From: Lotus japonicus
Lineage: Eukaryota > Streptophyta > Magnoliopsida > Fabales > Fabaceae
Length of the DNA: 64,000 nt
Assembly: GCF_012489685.1 (NCBI RefSeq)
Contig: NC_080041.1
Span: 20,399,802-20,463,801 of the forward strand
Reading direction: 5' to 3'
Shown here piece after piece: positions 33,191-45,751 of this stretch; positions within the stretch are counted from its first letter, which is position 1, and each line of letters starts with the position of its first letter. Below the pieces are notes generated by a model, which was not told where the DNA came from, ran no database searches, and saw only the letters and a list, made by a program, of their open reading frames with translations. The translations under genes were made by a program, and so were the position numbers.

Positions 33191-36100
33191 CTAATTCTTT
33201 GAAAACTTAATCTTTTTGAATATTTTTGCATCGTTACTTCCAACAACTTCTGTTATGGATCTATCGTCTGAACGACGTTTAATAAGTGTGTTGGAGTCTT
33301 CAATTATAGGTGGAGGTGTGTTTCGTTTAACACTTTTAGTGATTGTCTGAAAAACAAACATATTTTGAAATAATGATGACCAATGTCTAAAACAAACCTA
33401 TTTGACAATAGTGATGACCAACACCTCAATCAGAGATTTTACATTTGAATCGGAAATATCAAAATTCATTATGTAGATATAAATAATCATTATTTAGCAA
33501 TAAGAGTTTAAAATTTTACCTTTGTTTTGAATTTTGAAATTATTTGTGGGTCCTTGCAAATTTTCAAGACGTTAAATGCTGATTTAAACCACCTTCCGCA
33601 TCTATCCTTCCCTTCAATCTTCCATGTTCCCGATCTACACTGAATTTAAATTAAAATGAAAAAATTAATATATTATGAATTAAGTGAGCAATGAAAATGT
33701 ACCTTTTTTTGACATTACTATGTTTACCTTTTCCATTTTTTCCAATATCTCGTTGCCTTTTTTGTTCATCAGATAACAACCTTCGCGATAAAAAACGGTA
33801 AACGTTGCAGATCCAGTATCATCAGCAACATTAAGCAACAATTTGTACCTGATGTAAACATTAATAATTAAATAAACTGAATATCTTACAAATTAATTTA
33901 TTTATCGAATTTGTAGATTATCGTATGCTAGGAGTGACATGCTTGTTACATTTTTCACAATAATATTGTGCTCCGTCAGAGTATGCTGCTGAGTGACATT
34001 CACAGTTATGGTAATACCAATCATTTGTGCTCTAAATTTTCTTAATCATGGCATATATAATGAATATTGTACGCTGTAGAAATGAATAAAATGCAAAAAA
34101 AAAAAATTCGTAGTTACAACTGATTGTTAGATTAACAGTGATGATAACATATGTAAATGTAATACGTTTAAATGTAAATACTTAGTAACATGTTTTTTTT
34201 AAATGGGAAATGATTGTACTTGATTTTGTTGTTATTTTTTTAGATAGTAATTTATTTATAGAAAAAGTAATTAAATTTGTATAGTGTAAACTTTATTTTT
34301 CTAAAAGGAGTGATTATAGAGTCTACTGTTTTTATAACTCAATATAAAACACACTATTTAAGATCCATCAAATACGTTTATATAGTAACAAAAAAAAATA
34401 CGTTTATATAAGAGTTTTTATATTTATTAAATGATAATTAAAATACTCTTTAAAAGAACTTTAAGTAGTTTTTTTTTCTTTTTTATATACGGTATTTACT
34501 TTTAAAGAAGTTTTTTTAAATTGATTAAAATTTAAAATTTTTTTAAAAATTAAATAAGTGTTCCATCATTTTTTTTATAAAAAAATTAAAACGTTTTTTT
34601 TTAAGAATTGAATATATTAGTTGTTGTTTTAACTGTTGACTATGAATTAATATTTTTTAAAAATGTTCAAAACGTGTATCAAAATCTTTTTTCCTATTAT
34701 AACGTTATGAATTTAAAGCAATTAAATTCAATGAAAGAGTATAAGAGTTTATGGTCTAATTAATTGCTATTTTATCTCATTATTCATGTGTTGTTAATTT
34801 CCCATAATAGGTCATTATTAAATTAGTTTAATAAGTATTTAAGTTTGTAGTTAGTGTTTAAAAAACTCTAACCCCATGAATTTTGTATTTAAAATGCATT
34901 TTTGTTTAGTGTACTAACATTAAATGTTTATTTACTAATTTAATAATTTATTCACTAATAATAAGTTAATAACATAATAAGTAATTGTTTTATTTAATTA
35001 AAACATTGAATGATAATCAATGTCTGTTTTTTTTAATAAAAAAAATGTATAATAAATTAAATTAAAAGTGATGAGAACATACCGATCTGCAAGTAATTAA
35101 ATTTTTAATACTTGTGCTTGGGAAAAGCGTTAGGAACTCATCTTTTTCAGTAACGTTTAATCTTTCAATCACAACGTTCATTACTTGAGTATGAACTGCG
35201 TCACACTCAAATAATCTGCGAAGAAACAAAAACTATGTTGTTATTTGTCATCTAAATTTGTTCAAAATAATGTGAAATCCACAGGACATACATACCTTTC
35301 TCTGTGGGACACTGCTTGTGGAATGTCAGGATTGAACAATACTTTAGTGTAGTTTAACCCAACAGTTAGTTTATATTCCCCTGGAAAAAAAATATTAGCG
35401 ATCGATTGTAAGTTTAAGTTTGAACATGTTGATTTATCATATAGAAGTTTATGTTTGTTTGTTGCTCAAAATAATTAAATGTACCTTGATGAATTGTTAA
35501 AACTCCCAACAATATGATAATAACAACATGTTTGTGGTCTTTTGAATTTAGAAGTGCATCTAATTCGTCGACAAATTGGCCGTATAAAAAACATTTAATT
35601 TTTTTTGTTGGAAAAAAATTAAATAAAAGTTGTTAACTTTCTTCCATAGGAATTTATAGAAATTAATAATACTAATTTGTTATTGATAAAAGCAAATTTA
35701 CCATTGAGATTCAATTTCAATGTCTCTGCTCTGCGTATGGACTCTGTTCCGCTCAAATTCGTTGTAATATCCGACGTGCGTTACTTCTCCCATAACATCT
35801 GTTTAATGGTAATGTCAATACATGGAAGTGTTGATGTATTTTTAGTTATTTAAATGAAGGTATTTATTTACATACCAACTAAAAACCGCTCATCAAAGTC
35901 AGGATTTAGAATTTCATGCACGTTGTCAAATATCAGATCACGCATAGGAAACACATCTTTATTATATCGAATCATCATTGTCCTACTTTGCAAGTGTATC
36001 TTGTAGATATGCATAGATGCACTAAGACCTCGGAAATTATGTCATACCCAGAAATATTCAAAACGTTATACCAAACCTTCCGTGATTCTGTTGGCAAAAC

Positions 36101-36403
36101 GTTCATGAAGGTTACGCCTACACTCTGCATGGATTGTTTGACCCTAGAAATGAAGGAGTTACATATGAATTTATGTCCATGAATAAAATTAAAATACAAT
36201 TACATATTTAATAATAGCGAAATTGTTTCTGGTTTACATACCTTTCGATCCATCAACAACAGATTATAGAACGAACTGTCGTGTCCTTCCTCATCTTCTT
36301 CCTCCTCTTCTTCAGCAAACCACACCTTTATTACTCGAACGACAATTGTCCAATCATGTGCTAAACGAGTTAGTTGGTCAAGTAGGCTATAGTTCGGATT
36401 CAT
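33191..36403 (-). pseudogene. RPA1-like (replication protein A large subunit-like) gene in a Helitron, frameshifted
   Basis: About ten exons can be traced: 36403-36242, 36143-35876, 35798-35702, about 35605-35485, 35380-35296, 35215-35083, about 34031-33922, 33848-33728, 33639-33520 and 33346-33191. The N-terminal OB fold starts MNPNYSLLDQLTRLAHDW and has a seven-fold acidic patch in EEEEEEDEEG. The second OB fold starts DVMGEVTHVG and includes GQFVDELDALL and FNPDIPQAV. The C-terminal part has a zinc-ribbon-like CECH...YCEKC and then VADDTGSATFTVF. It ends with a basic tail KIFKKIKFSKN. Exon 2 is broken: a stop arises in frame after ITEGLV, and two frame changes are needed before SASMHIYKI. 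One acceptor before exon 4 and one donor after exon 7 look mutated. Plant Helitrons often carry such genes, thought to bind single-stranded DNA during transposition. Here it is most likely dead. Confidence 0.85.
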
Positions 36404-39076
36404 GATGCATGGAAGTTTTGGAGATGAAAACTAACGTCTGTTGATTTTGGCCTGAACTTGTGTATCAAAGGAGATGTATACTAAAGTATATATAGGCTTA
36501 TTACTCTACTGTGATTCCTAATTGATTTTGTTTTGATTTTTATTTTTGGTTGAAGCTCGAATTTTTATTAGTATAAGTTGAAAAATTTAAAAAATTTAAT
36601 GCGTTATTCAATTTTTACTTGATTCCGAATTTTTCATTTATGTATGTAGGTTTTATTTACTTAATTAACGCACATAATTTTGTATAATTAATGTATATAA
36701 TCAAGTAATTGTAATTAAAAAATTATTACTAAGTTGTTGCTTATTTTTTAAAAATAAATAGATGTAATTAATGTACTTAATTGTGATGGATGAATTTTAA
36801 AATTAAATAATGTTATTAATTTTTTTTTAATTCTAATTTAAAAGTATTTTTATTCGATTTTCCTATATAGCAGTCAACGGTTTTAAGGAAATATATTTTT
36901 AACGAATACTTGTTAAAAATAAATGAATGTAATTAATGCAGTTAGACTATTTTGTTATTTTGAATTTAATGTACTTTATCGCGTTATTAATGCAATAAAT
37001 TTGGTATATTTTTAATAAATATGATTTTTTTTACGCATTAAAGGTTGAAAAATATGTTTATTTAAATTTTAACTTTTTAAATGCTAAATATTATAAATGC
37101 GCTTGATTATATATTGACTAAAAGTTAATGCAGAAAAAAATCATTGAATGCGTGACTAATACTTTTTTTGTAAACGTAACTTAAATTATATAATTAAATC
37201 ATTGTAATTAAGGAAATAAAATAAATTTTGTCATGAACTTTTAAAGATAAGTCAACCGAATTAATGAAAAACTTTTACGGATTCATTCTAAAAATAATTG
37301 AACGTAATTAATGCAGTTAAACTATTTTGTTATTTTTAATTTATTTTACAATATATCGAATTTAATGCAATAAATTTGGAGTAAATTATGGTTATTACTA
37401 TTTTTACCCATTAAAACTTAATTAAATTATAATTTCTTTGTAGTTAAGTACTTTTTTTAGTAACAGAGGAGTAACTGCAATTAAATATATTTTATTTTAT
37501 TTTATAAATTTTAATAATCAAATTGTTAAAAAAAAAAGTCAAGCATTAAATCATGTTTTTTTTGTACCAATAAAGGTTGAAAAATACCTTTTTCAAAATT
37601 TTAATTTTTAAAGGTTAAAAATCATAAATGCGCGTGATTATTAATTGACTAAAAGTTAATGCAGTAAAAAATCATTAAATGCATGACTAATTTCACGTTT
37701 AAGCATTAATTAAAGTATATAATTAAATCTTTGTGTTTTCAAAAGAGAAAAAATCTAATGAAATCATTGTAATTAAGGAAATAAAATTAATTTTGTCATG
37801 AATTTTTTAAGATTAGTCAACTGAATTAATGATAAACTTTAACATATTCATTATAAAAATAATTGAACGTAATTAATGATGTTAAACTATTTTGTTCTTT
37901 TGTATTTATTTTAGAATATCTAGTTATTAATGCAATACATTTGGAATATTTATAATAAGTGATGGTTATTCATTCTTTTAAGCATTTAAACATTAATTAA
38001 ATTATAATTTCATTATAGTTATGTAACTTCTTTTTTTTTGAACAGGAGTACGCCCTTGAATGAAATTATAAGTAATTAAAATTTTAGAAATTTTATTTTC
38101 TAAAGTTTAGTAATCAAATTGTTAAAAAAAGTCAAACATTAAATAATTTTTTTCTACAAATTATAGTAGAAAAATACGTTTATTTAAATTTTAATTTTTA
38201 AATACAAAAACACATAAATGCGCGTGATTATTTAAGGAATAAAAGTAAATGTAGGAAAAAATCATCAAAATGCGTTTATTAATTTGTAATGTGAGAAGTT
38301 ATGATTTTTAATCACTCCTTTAATTTATTTATTTATTATTAAATTCACAATGAAATATGTTTCAATACGATTGTTCAAGAAGCAAAACGTATAAAGAAAA
38401 CCAATAATAACAACAACATAAAATAGAATTGCTAAGCAAATTAAATATTGTCGTCAAAACTAAAATCTGGCAATCATATTTGACTAATTTATGTAAATTT
38501 GTGATGCCTCATAAATTTTACCGTCATACAAATTTCATAAAATTTAGAATTATTTAGGTAGTGAATTGGATAACTTCGGAAAAATCAACATCCGAGAAAC
38601 ATGTAAATTTTTTAGAGACTTCCCATTAGACTGAAGATGCTTGTCAATGTAATTAATTCAATGTAACTACTTAATGATGCAGTAAATTTGTAATATTTGT
38701 AACAAATGATCGGAATTAATTTTGTTACGCATTAAAACGTACGTCAATTTTTTTTTTTTACAGTTAACGACCTTCTTAAATGTAAGTGAACGTAATTTTT
38801 TTTGGTTACACGTTTTTTTTTTGAAACTGGTTACAAAATTAATTGTAATGTAATTACAATAATGTTGTTTCCCTTTTTAATAAACAATAGTAAAAAACAT
38901 TCAAGAATTAAAATAATTTTTGTTTCTATAAATTAAAGTTTGATAAAGACCTTGATTTAACGTTTTGAATTTTAAAAATAGGAAATTCGTGTTATTATTA
39001 ATTAACTAAAATTTAATATAGAAAAAAAATCATTAAATGCGTGACTATGTATTGTTTTTATTAAAAATGATTGAGT
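36404..39076. repeat. AT-rich region with diverged long tandem repeats
   Basis: Two marker sequences recur in order. AATTAATGCAGTTA(A/G)ACTATTTTGTT occurs near 36930, 37306 and 37866 with a relic near 38650. TGCGCGTGATTAT followed by GACTAAAAGTTAATGCAG occurs near 37099, 37629 and, more diverged, 38219 and 38985. Unit lengths vary from about 380 to 780 bp through indels. No open frame of note is present. It adjoins the RPA-like gene and is cut on the right by the LINE at 39077, so it is probably Helitron interior. Confidence 0.65.
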
Positions 39077-39563
39077 TATTTTTTTTTGAGAACAAAATGA
39101 ATTTCATTAATAAATAAGAGGTCATGAGAACAATCCTCTCATGTAGATGAATCTAAAAAAAAACATATACCAATACAAAGTCAGTTTTAACCTAAACATT
39201 TGTCGCTAAGGCCCAAGTGAAATTCTGGTTTAATAGAGCTCAGGTACAAGCCTCATCAAAACCTCCCTAAGAAAAACCCAATGGGAAAAACCCCAGGGAG
39301 GAAAAAGAGTACCCATACCAGAACCAAACCAGAAAAAACACTATGAATGGAATTGGGCAAAACACATGCAAATTCACCCACTGTTCCAGAGTCTTTAAAG
39401 CAAACAAAAAATAACCAGTTGGACTTGACTTCAAGCCTATATGGGCAGCAACAAAATCCGGTCACTGAGAATGCCAAAAAAGCCATTAGATATTACATTA
39501 AGTGCTATGCTAAACCTGTACCAATATTCTGTCACCACCATAGCAGACCCAGGATAGCTACCC

Positions 39564-42500
39564 TTATGCACAAATGGAGTGATTAAGATAATGGAGAGGC
39601 CTTGTATTGTTGGAACCCCGTTTGGCCAGGGCATCCGCTTCTGTGTTTGCTTCACGAAAAATATGTCTAATTTCCAAGCAGTTAACTAGTGGAATAAGCG
39701 CATCAATCTGGTTCAGCACTCCTGCCAATTTCCATGGTCTATTCCTTCTACTATTCACCCAGCCAACAACTATTGAGGAATCACTTTCAATAATGATATT
39801 CTGAATACAGTGTTGATGGCATAATGATAAGGCTTCGCAGATTGCCAGAGTTTCAGCTTCAAACGCAAATCCAACCCCGGTATTTTTGGAGAAGAGTCCT
39901 TTGATTTCGTTCCGGGCATTTCTGAGTATTCCACCAATTCCGCACATACCAGGGCTTCCCCTCGCGGCACCATCCACATTTACCTTCCAGATTCCGGCAT
40001 CCGGAGGGCACCACTGCGCATTCCTTGTCCTTTTTCCTTGCTGCGGGAGCCTAATGTTTGTAAAGTCTCTGGAGAACTGATCAAGATTGTATGCACACCG
40101 AGGATTCCATGCTTTGATCCACCAACCTATTCGAAGCAAATGCATCTCCCACATGTTCGCAAGGTTCACCTGTTTGTTATTAAAACAAATGCCATTCCGC
40201 TCCAGCCACACAGACCATATTAATGCATAAGGGATCACATTCCATAAAGTTTTATCAGAGGACTTTGGAAGAGAATCCCATTCCAGTAACAGATCATTTA
40301 AAGAATTGTGAATCACCCAAGAGAAGCCTTCACGCTTTGATGTATCCACCCACAGCATCCATATGAACTTACAATGAAGAAAGAGATATGAAGAAGTCTC
40401 GCGTACCTGATTGCAGAACACACATGTGTCTTGTCCATTTAAATCCATCCCTCTTGCCACGAGGTTAGCTTTGGATGCTACCTTGTTTCGTTGTGCTTGC
40501 CACACAAACAAGCTAACCTTAGGTGGAACTATTTTGGAGATTGCTTTCGGTACCTGCCAATCCTTTTGAAAGATTTGGTCCTCCACCCAGCTGCAAGCTT
40601 CTTTCACACTGAATATTCCATTCTGATTCAGCACCCACACGATGGTGTCATGTTTCTCTGTTGAGGGCGTGATCCCATTTATTGTTTTAGTAAATTCTTC
40701 ATAGATATTGCTTTCCCAATCAAAGAACCGTCTTCGAAACGAAAGGTTCCAAAACCATTTACCACCTTCAAATTTACCTACATCAGCCACTGTCACCTCT
40801 TTGTTGTCACACATTGCAAAGATTCTGGGGAAAACTATCTTCAACGGTTCGTTTACTGCCCAGGGATCATTCCAGAAATTAGTGTATTTTCCATTATCGA
40901 CCAGAACCAACAGGCTATTTCTGAAGCTTAATGCTATCAGGTCATTATCAGATACAACTTTCATAATATCTCCCATCAACTTGGACCATCCACCACTTGG
41001 TGTATTTGCTTTATGCAGGAATAACGATGATTCATTCAGACTGTATTTAGCTATTACAATCCTTCTCCAAAGGCCTTCGATTTCAGTACCAAATTTCCAT
41101 CCCCATTTCAACAGAAGAGCTTTGTTTCTCCATTCTAAAAAACCCAATCCCAGGCCTCCCGCCTCCTTATTCTTGCACACCTGATCCCATCCGATCCAAT
41201 TAATTTTATTTCTCCCATTATCTCTTCCCTATAAGAAGGCACGCAACAGTTTTTCAATCTCCTTAACAATCCCTTTGGGAGCTTTAAAGACCGACATAGG
41301 GAATATTGGGATTGAGCATAAAATTGATTTTAAAATTACAAGCCTACCTGCGAGGGAAGTATGATTCGAATTCCAGTTTCTTGCCCGATATCTGAGTTTG
41401 TCAATTACAGGCTTCCAGAAATCCACTTTTCGTGGATTGCCACCAAGAGGGGCACCAAGGTATTGAATGGGTAGTGAGCCTACACTCCAACCATATTGTT
41501 CAGCCAACCTCCTGACCTCTCCATCTGGAATGTTGCAACCAATCAGTACAGATTTTGCGAAGTTAACCTTTAAGCCCGAGGCGAACAGGAACGAGACCAA
41601 TATGTTGCATAAGCACTCTAGTTGCTGCTCATTATTGTCACAGAACAGAATTGTATCATCTGCGAATTGCAGATGATTTAGAGCTAGGTTCTGTCCAATC
41701 TTGACACCACTGAAGTTGATTGAGAAGGCATGACATCCCATTAGCACAAATGTTAAAGAGCAACGGGGACAAAGGGTCCCCCTGCCTGAGACCCTTCTCA
41801 ATGGCAAAAAATTCGGTTGGGGATCCGTTAACGAGAATAGCCAAAGATGCTGTGGAAATGCAGTTTTTCATCCATGTAATCCATTTAATTCCAAAGTTCA
41901 TCTCATGGAGCATATCTATCAAGAAGTCCCAGTCGACCTGGTCATAAGCTTTGGAGAAGTCAATCTTCAACATTAACCCACCCTCTCTTCTTCTTGACAG
42001 AAAGTCAGCAACTTCATTCGCGATTGCAATACAGTCAACAATTTGTCTGCCCGGGACGAACGCGAATTGGTTCCAAGAAATTAACTTCGACATCACTTTC
42101 TGAAGTCTAGCTGCTAAAACCTTTGCAATAAGCTTGTAGGTGCTTCCTATCAGACTAATGGGGCGAAAATCAGAGAGGGAGCTTCCTTCACCCTGTTTAG
42201 GAATCAGGGTGATGAACGCTGCATTCATCCCCCGAGACACCTTACCGGTTTCATGGAAATCAGCAAATAAAGTTAACACATCATCTCTAATTAGCGTCCA
42301 AAAATCCTTGAAAAATTGGAAGTTGAATCCGTCCGGCCCAGGTGCTTTGCTCCCATCAGAGACTCTCACCACTGCCCATATCTCCTCAACTGAAAACCCT
42401 GCTTCAAGCTCTTTTTTCTCTTTTTCATTCAGCTTCGGTAACAGATTGCATGATAATGTTGGCCTTGTCTAAATTTTGCGAGTAAAAAATGATTTAAAGT

Positions 42501-43706
42501 GGTTGAATACAGCACCTTAATTTCCTTTGCATCCTCAATAGTCTGATTTCCCACATTCAGTTTATGAATATTCTGTTTAGCTCTCCTGAATTTGTGCATT
42601 CTGTGGAAAAATGAATTATTTTTGTCGCCTTCTTTAATCCATTTGATCCTTGCTTTTTGCATCCACCTATTTTCCTCACTTCGGTATGCTTGCCACAAAT
42701 TCTCCAAAGTCCTCCTCCTTTTGGCTGTCAGTGAATCCGAAGTCCCATCCTTTTCCAACTGGTCCATTACCTCTTGCAGCTCTTCTTCTAACAAATTAAT
42801 TCTGTCACATACTACATGAGCCTGCACCCCTTTCCATGATTTTATTTTATGTTTCAACTCCTTCAGTTTGTAATGCAAAGAGGCCCCTGACCAGCCAGCT
42901 ACTGTTGTGGAGTTCCACCAAGATTCCACCAAGTTCCTGAAATCCTTTTCCATCATCCAGTTATTATAAAAACGAAAAGGTTTGGGGCCGAAATCCACAT
43001 CCCCCATTGATAAGATAACCGCTCTATGGTCCGATAAACCCCAGTTAGCAATCGATTGGTTGATCCCTGCCACCTCTTGCATCAAGTCTTCGCTTACTAA
43101 CCAACGATCGATCCTGCTCCATACACCACCGTTCCTCGAGCTGAACCATGTGAATTCGCCATTTGATAAAGGGAGATCAATAAGGTTCAACCCCTCCACG
43201 AAGCTACATAAGTTACGGTCAATGTCATCTGCCCCTCCTCTTCTTTCTCTTTGGTTTAGGGTCCCATTAAAGTCGCCACCCTAGCATATAGCATATCCAA
43301 AATAAATCAGCTCCTCATGTATTTTCTCAAGCAATTGTCTTCTGTCATTCTCATTATTAGGACAATATATATTCCCCAACACTACAGGGAAAGGGAATGG
43401 TTCCACTCTTGCGACAATCAGAATGAAGTTGGGTTCTTTCTTTACCTCAACCACTGAAATTTTCGAAGGATCCCAGCAAGAAATTAGGCCTCCAACAGAA
43501 CCATTTGCCGGACTGAATTCCCCCTGTAGATTAAGAGCTTGGATCAACTTTAGACTTGTTCTGGATTTCTCCTCTCCTAGTTTCGTCTCCTGCAGAAAAC
43601 AAACTTCAATTTTGGCTTTCTTAATAGCATCTCTCACTGATCTTCGTTTCTCAGCACTGCATAGTCCTCTGACATTCCAAGAAAGCCACTTGCGAACTCT
43701 TCCCAT
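39564..43706 (-). pseudogene. LINE ORF2: endonuclease, reverse transcriptase, zf-RVT, RNase H; disrupted
   Basis: The start MGRVRKWLSWNVRGLCS (ATG 43706-43704) overlaps the ORF1 stop as TAATG. The APE-type endonuclease has WNVRG, LQETKL, GGDFNG and SDHRAVIL. The reverse transcriptase has APGPDGF, FRPISLIGS, FAFVPGRQI, KIDFSKAYDQVDW, LRQGDPLSP and the catalytic FADD. The C-terminal part has the zf-RVT Cys motif (CVFCNQ...LHCKF) and an RNase H (VDGAARGSPG, ESDSS, ANTEADALAKRG). Breaks: a TAG at 43283-43281 just before GGDFNG, a frameshift near 42507, a TAG at 42471-42469, a compensating frameshift near 41725 and a TAG near 41231-41229 replacing the Trp of a usual FLWG motif. Catalytic residues are otherwise kept, so the copy decayed fairly recently. 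Confidence 0.93.
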
Positions 43707-45751
43707 TATGCCCCAAGGTTCACATGCCAATTCTCCTCTAATTCCTCAGCCAACCCTTTGATTGCTTCTGCGTCAGTGCCAGGATAGCGGAGCCCAGCAG
43801 ATCTTCCTAGCATCCACGCTTTTGTTGCCCTTGTGAAATACCCTCCTGTGCCCTCTCTTTCTGCAGTTGCTTGCAGACTTGCTATAACTGGATCAACACC
43901 CCCTGAGCCTTCACTGATTTCTCTGAGTATTGTAGCGCCCACTTCCGCCCTTGATTTTCTCCCTCTTTTTCTTCCTTCTTTTGTTCTCCGACCTTGGTCG
44001 CAACTCACTGACTCAATTGCTTTCAGCTTTTTTCTTCTTCCCACTCCTTTCGTTGCCAAGTTCGTTTGTTGGGAAAGGGACGAGAAAAACTCCCTATCCC
44101 AATCGCTATCCTCCCGCTCGCTATCCTCTTGGGAGTCAGCTACACTGGTCTCTTGAATCTGGTCAACGGGTGATGGGAGTTCTAGAATCACTTCTTCACT
44201 CTGTTTGTTTGAGTTAATACTTGGATTCCCACAAAGGAGTGCGTGAGTTGAATTGGAAGAAAGCAGCCTAGCCCATTTCTCAGAAAAAAGCCCATTAACG
44301 AGTAGGTCCCGGTCCATGATGGGAAAGTTGCATCCAAATAGCATCATATTCCAGCTTTCGGTGTGAATATCAACTTTGAACAACTTGTCTTTTGAAGACT
44401 TCGCCCTTCCCTTAACTATTAAGTTTAAACCTTCAAACTCATTAACTTCCTGGGCCCACTGAATTGATTTGCCCCAAATGGTCGTCCCCACTAGGTTCCT
44501 TGCATCCCCTAAATTAAGTCCACCCGTGCGCCCCAAATCATTAGGATTGTATAATTCCAATGCTCTGCTGGCGGCGTTGTCGGTCCCAATGTCCTCTAGC
44601 GTCTCTTCCCATGCTTCCTGGCTTGCTCCGGCCATCACCGCCTCGCCACATTCTTCTAACTCCGCAACTAAGGAATATTCCGGTGACCAAACTTTCTTCC
44701 ATCCTGACCCATGCCCTGATTCAACGCCATCTACTTCAACCCAAATTTCCATCTCTCTTCCATCCACACATATTGGAATGCTGACATTCTCAAGCAATGG
44801 ATTGTCTGCATTAATCAGAATTCTTGCAAATTCATATCCCTCACATCCCACGCCTTCATCCATGCGAACCAGAGTTCCCAAGCTTTTTACAAGCTTGGAA
44901 AAGAAATCGACTGACCATAAGCCAATCGGTGCCTTCCATAGTCGAACCCATGTTAGAAAACTCTTGGGGCAAGCCCACGATTCTGCATTCCTTACTTGCT
45001 CAATCCCGTTTTCCTTTCTTCCAACCCAGTCCTGAATGAATTTATTACAGTCTTCTTCCGATTGAAACTCAAGGATCCTTTCGAGCGCTCCGAAAGGTTT
45101 GATCACCACCTCCCCCCATTCATGCATCCCCAGCTGCGTCTGCATTTCTGTTTCTGAATCAACACTCATCAGGCTTACAATTGCCAGCTTAGATAGATTG
45201 GAATTCCTTGTTACTTGCGCTTGGTTCCAATTGATACCCTGCTCCTTCTGTTCTGGAGGTTTCCGCTTGACCCTCCACACCTTGCGTATGGATGGTTTTC
45301 TAGTATTTAGCACTTCCTGACCATTGTCTTCTTTTCTTTTCCAAACCAGCTTAATGATGTTGTGGTGACTTCTAGCTCCTCCTTTCATCTCACTTCTTTC
45401 CCTTCTTTGCAGCAGTGGGAATTTCGCTGGTTGCACTGTCAGGAACACATTGTGTAGCCTTCGCCTATGCCAACCCTCCATGGCTCGAAATCCCTCAGAC
45501 CTCGCCTTGAAATGAATGAATCCGAATCTAAACCTTCTCCCTTTTTTCTTTGCTCTAGGCAGAAAGACACTCTCCACCTGTCCATATTTCTCAAAAATCC
45601 TTCTCAGTTCTTTGTATGTTACTCTGTCATTAAGCCCATCGACGAACAACGTGACACCCTCCCTTCGTTCCAGCTTCCTGAAACTTCTTCTTCCTCCCTT
45701 GTTTCTCCCATGAATCTGAGAAACCCTAGCAGAGCCAGTAGGGCCTGCCAT
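43706..45751 (-). CDS. LINE ORF1 protein with N-terminal RRM, intact
   Basis: An uninterrupted 681-residue frame starts MAGPTGSARVSQIHG. An RNA-recognition motif covers about residues 30-110: RNP2-like TLFVDGLN and RNP1-like RFRFGFIHF, then RAMEGWHRRRL. The middle is acidic and basic by turns with a DUF4283-like central region, and the C-terminal part has basic KKLKAIES, GRKRGRKSR blocks. RRM-type ORF1 proteins occur in one lineage of plant L1 elements and act as RNA chaperones in the LINE particle. The stop TAA at 43708-43706 shares its last base with the ORF2 ATG. That ORF1 is intact while ORF2 has several stops is notable. Confidence 0.9.
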   Translation of the reverse strand: MAGPTGSARVSQIHGRNKGGRRSFRKLERREGVTLFVDGLNDRVTYKELRRIFEKYGQVESVFLPRAKKKGRRFRFGFIHFKARSEGFRAMEGWHRRRLHNVFLTVQPAKFPLLQRRERSEMKGGARSHHNIIKLVWKRKEDNGQEVLNTRKPSIRKVWRVKRKPPEQKEQGINWNQAQVTRNSNLSKLAIVSLMSVDSETEMQTQLGMHEWGEVVIKPFGALERILEFQSEEDCNKFIQDWVGRKENGIEQVRNAESWACPKSFLTWVRLWKAPIGLWSVDFFSKLVKSLGTLVRMDEGVGCEGYEFARILINADNPLLENVSIPICVDGREMEIWVEVDGVESGHGSGWKKVWSPEYSLVAELEECGEAVMAGASQEAWEETLEDIGTDNAASRALELYNPNDLGRTGGLNLGDARNLVGTTIWGKSIQWAQEVNEFEGLNLIVKGRAKSSKDKLFKVDIHTESWNMMLFGCNFPIMDRDLLVNGLFSEKWARLLSSNSTHALLCGNPSINSNKQSEEVILELPSPVDQIQETSVADSQEDSEREDSDWDREFFSSLSQQTNLATKGVGRRKKLKAIESVSCDQGRRTKEGRKRGRKSRAEVGATILREISEGSGGVDPVIASLQATAEREGTGGYFTRATKAWMLGRSAGLRYPGTDAEAIKGLAEELEENWHVNLGA

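Noticed and set aside
39347..45320. Plus-strand frames of 60-190 codons across the LINE
   Set aside because: They mirror the minus-strand ORF1/ORF2 and have no domains.
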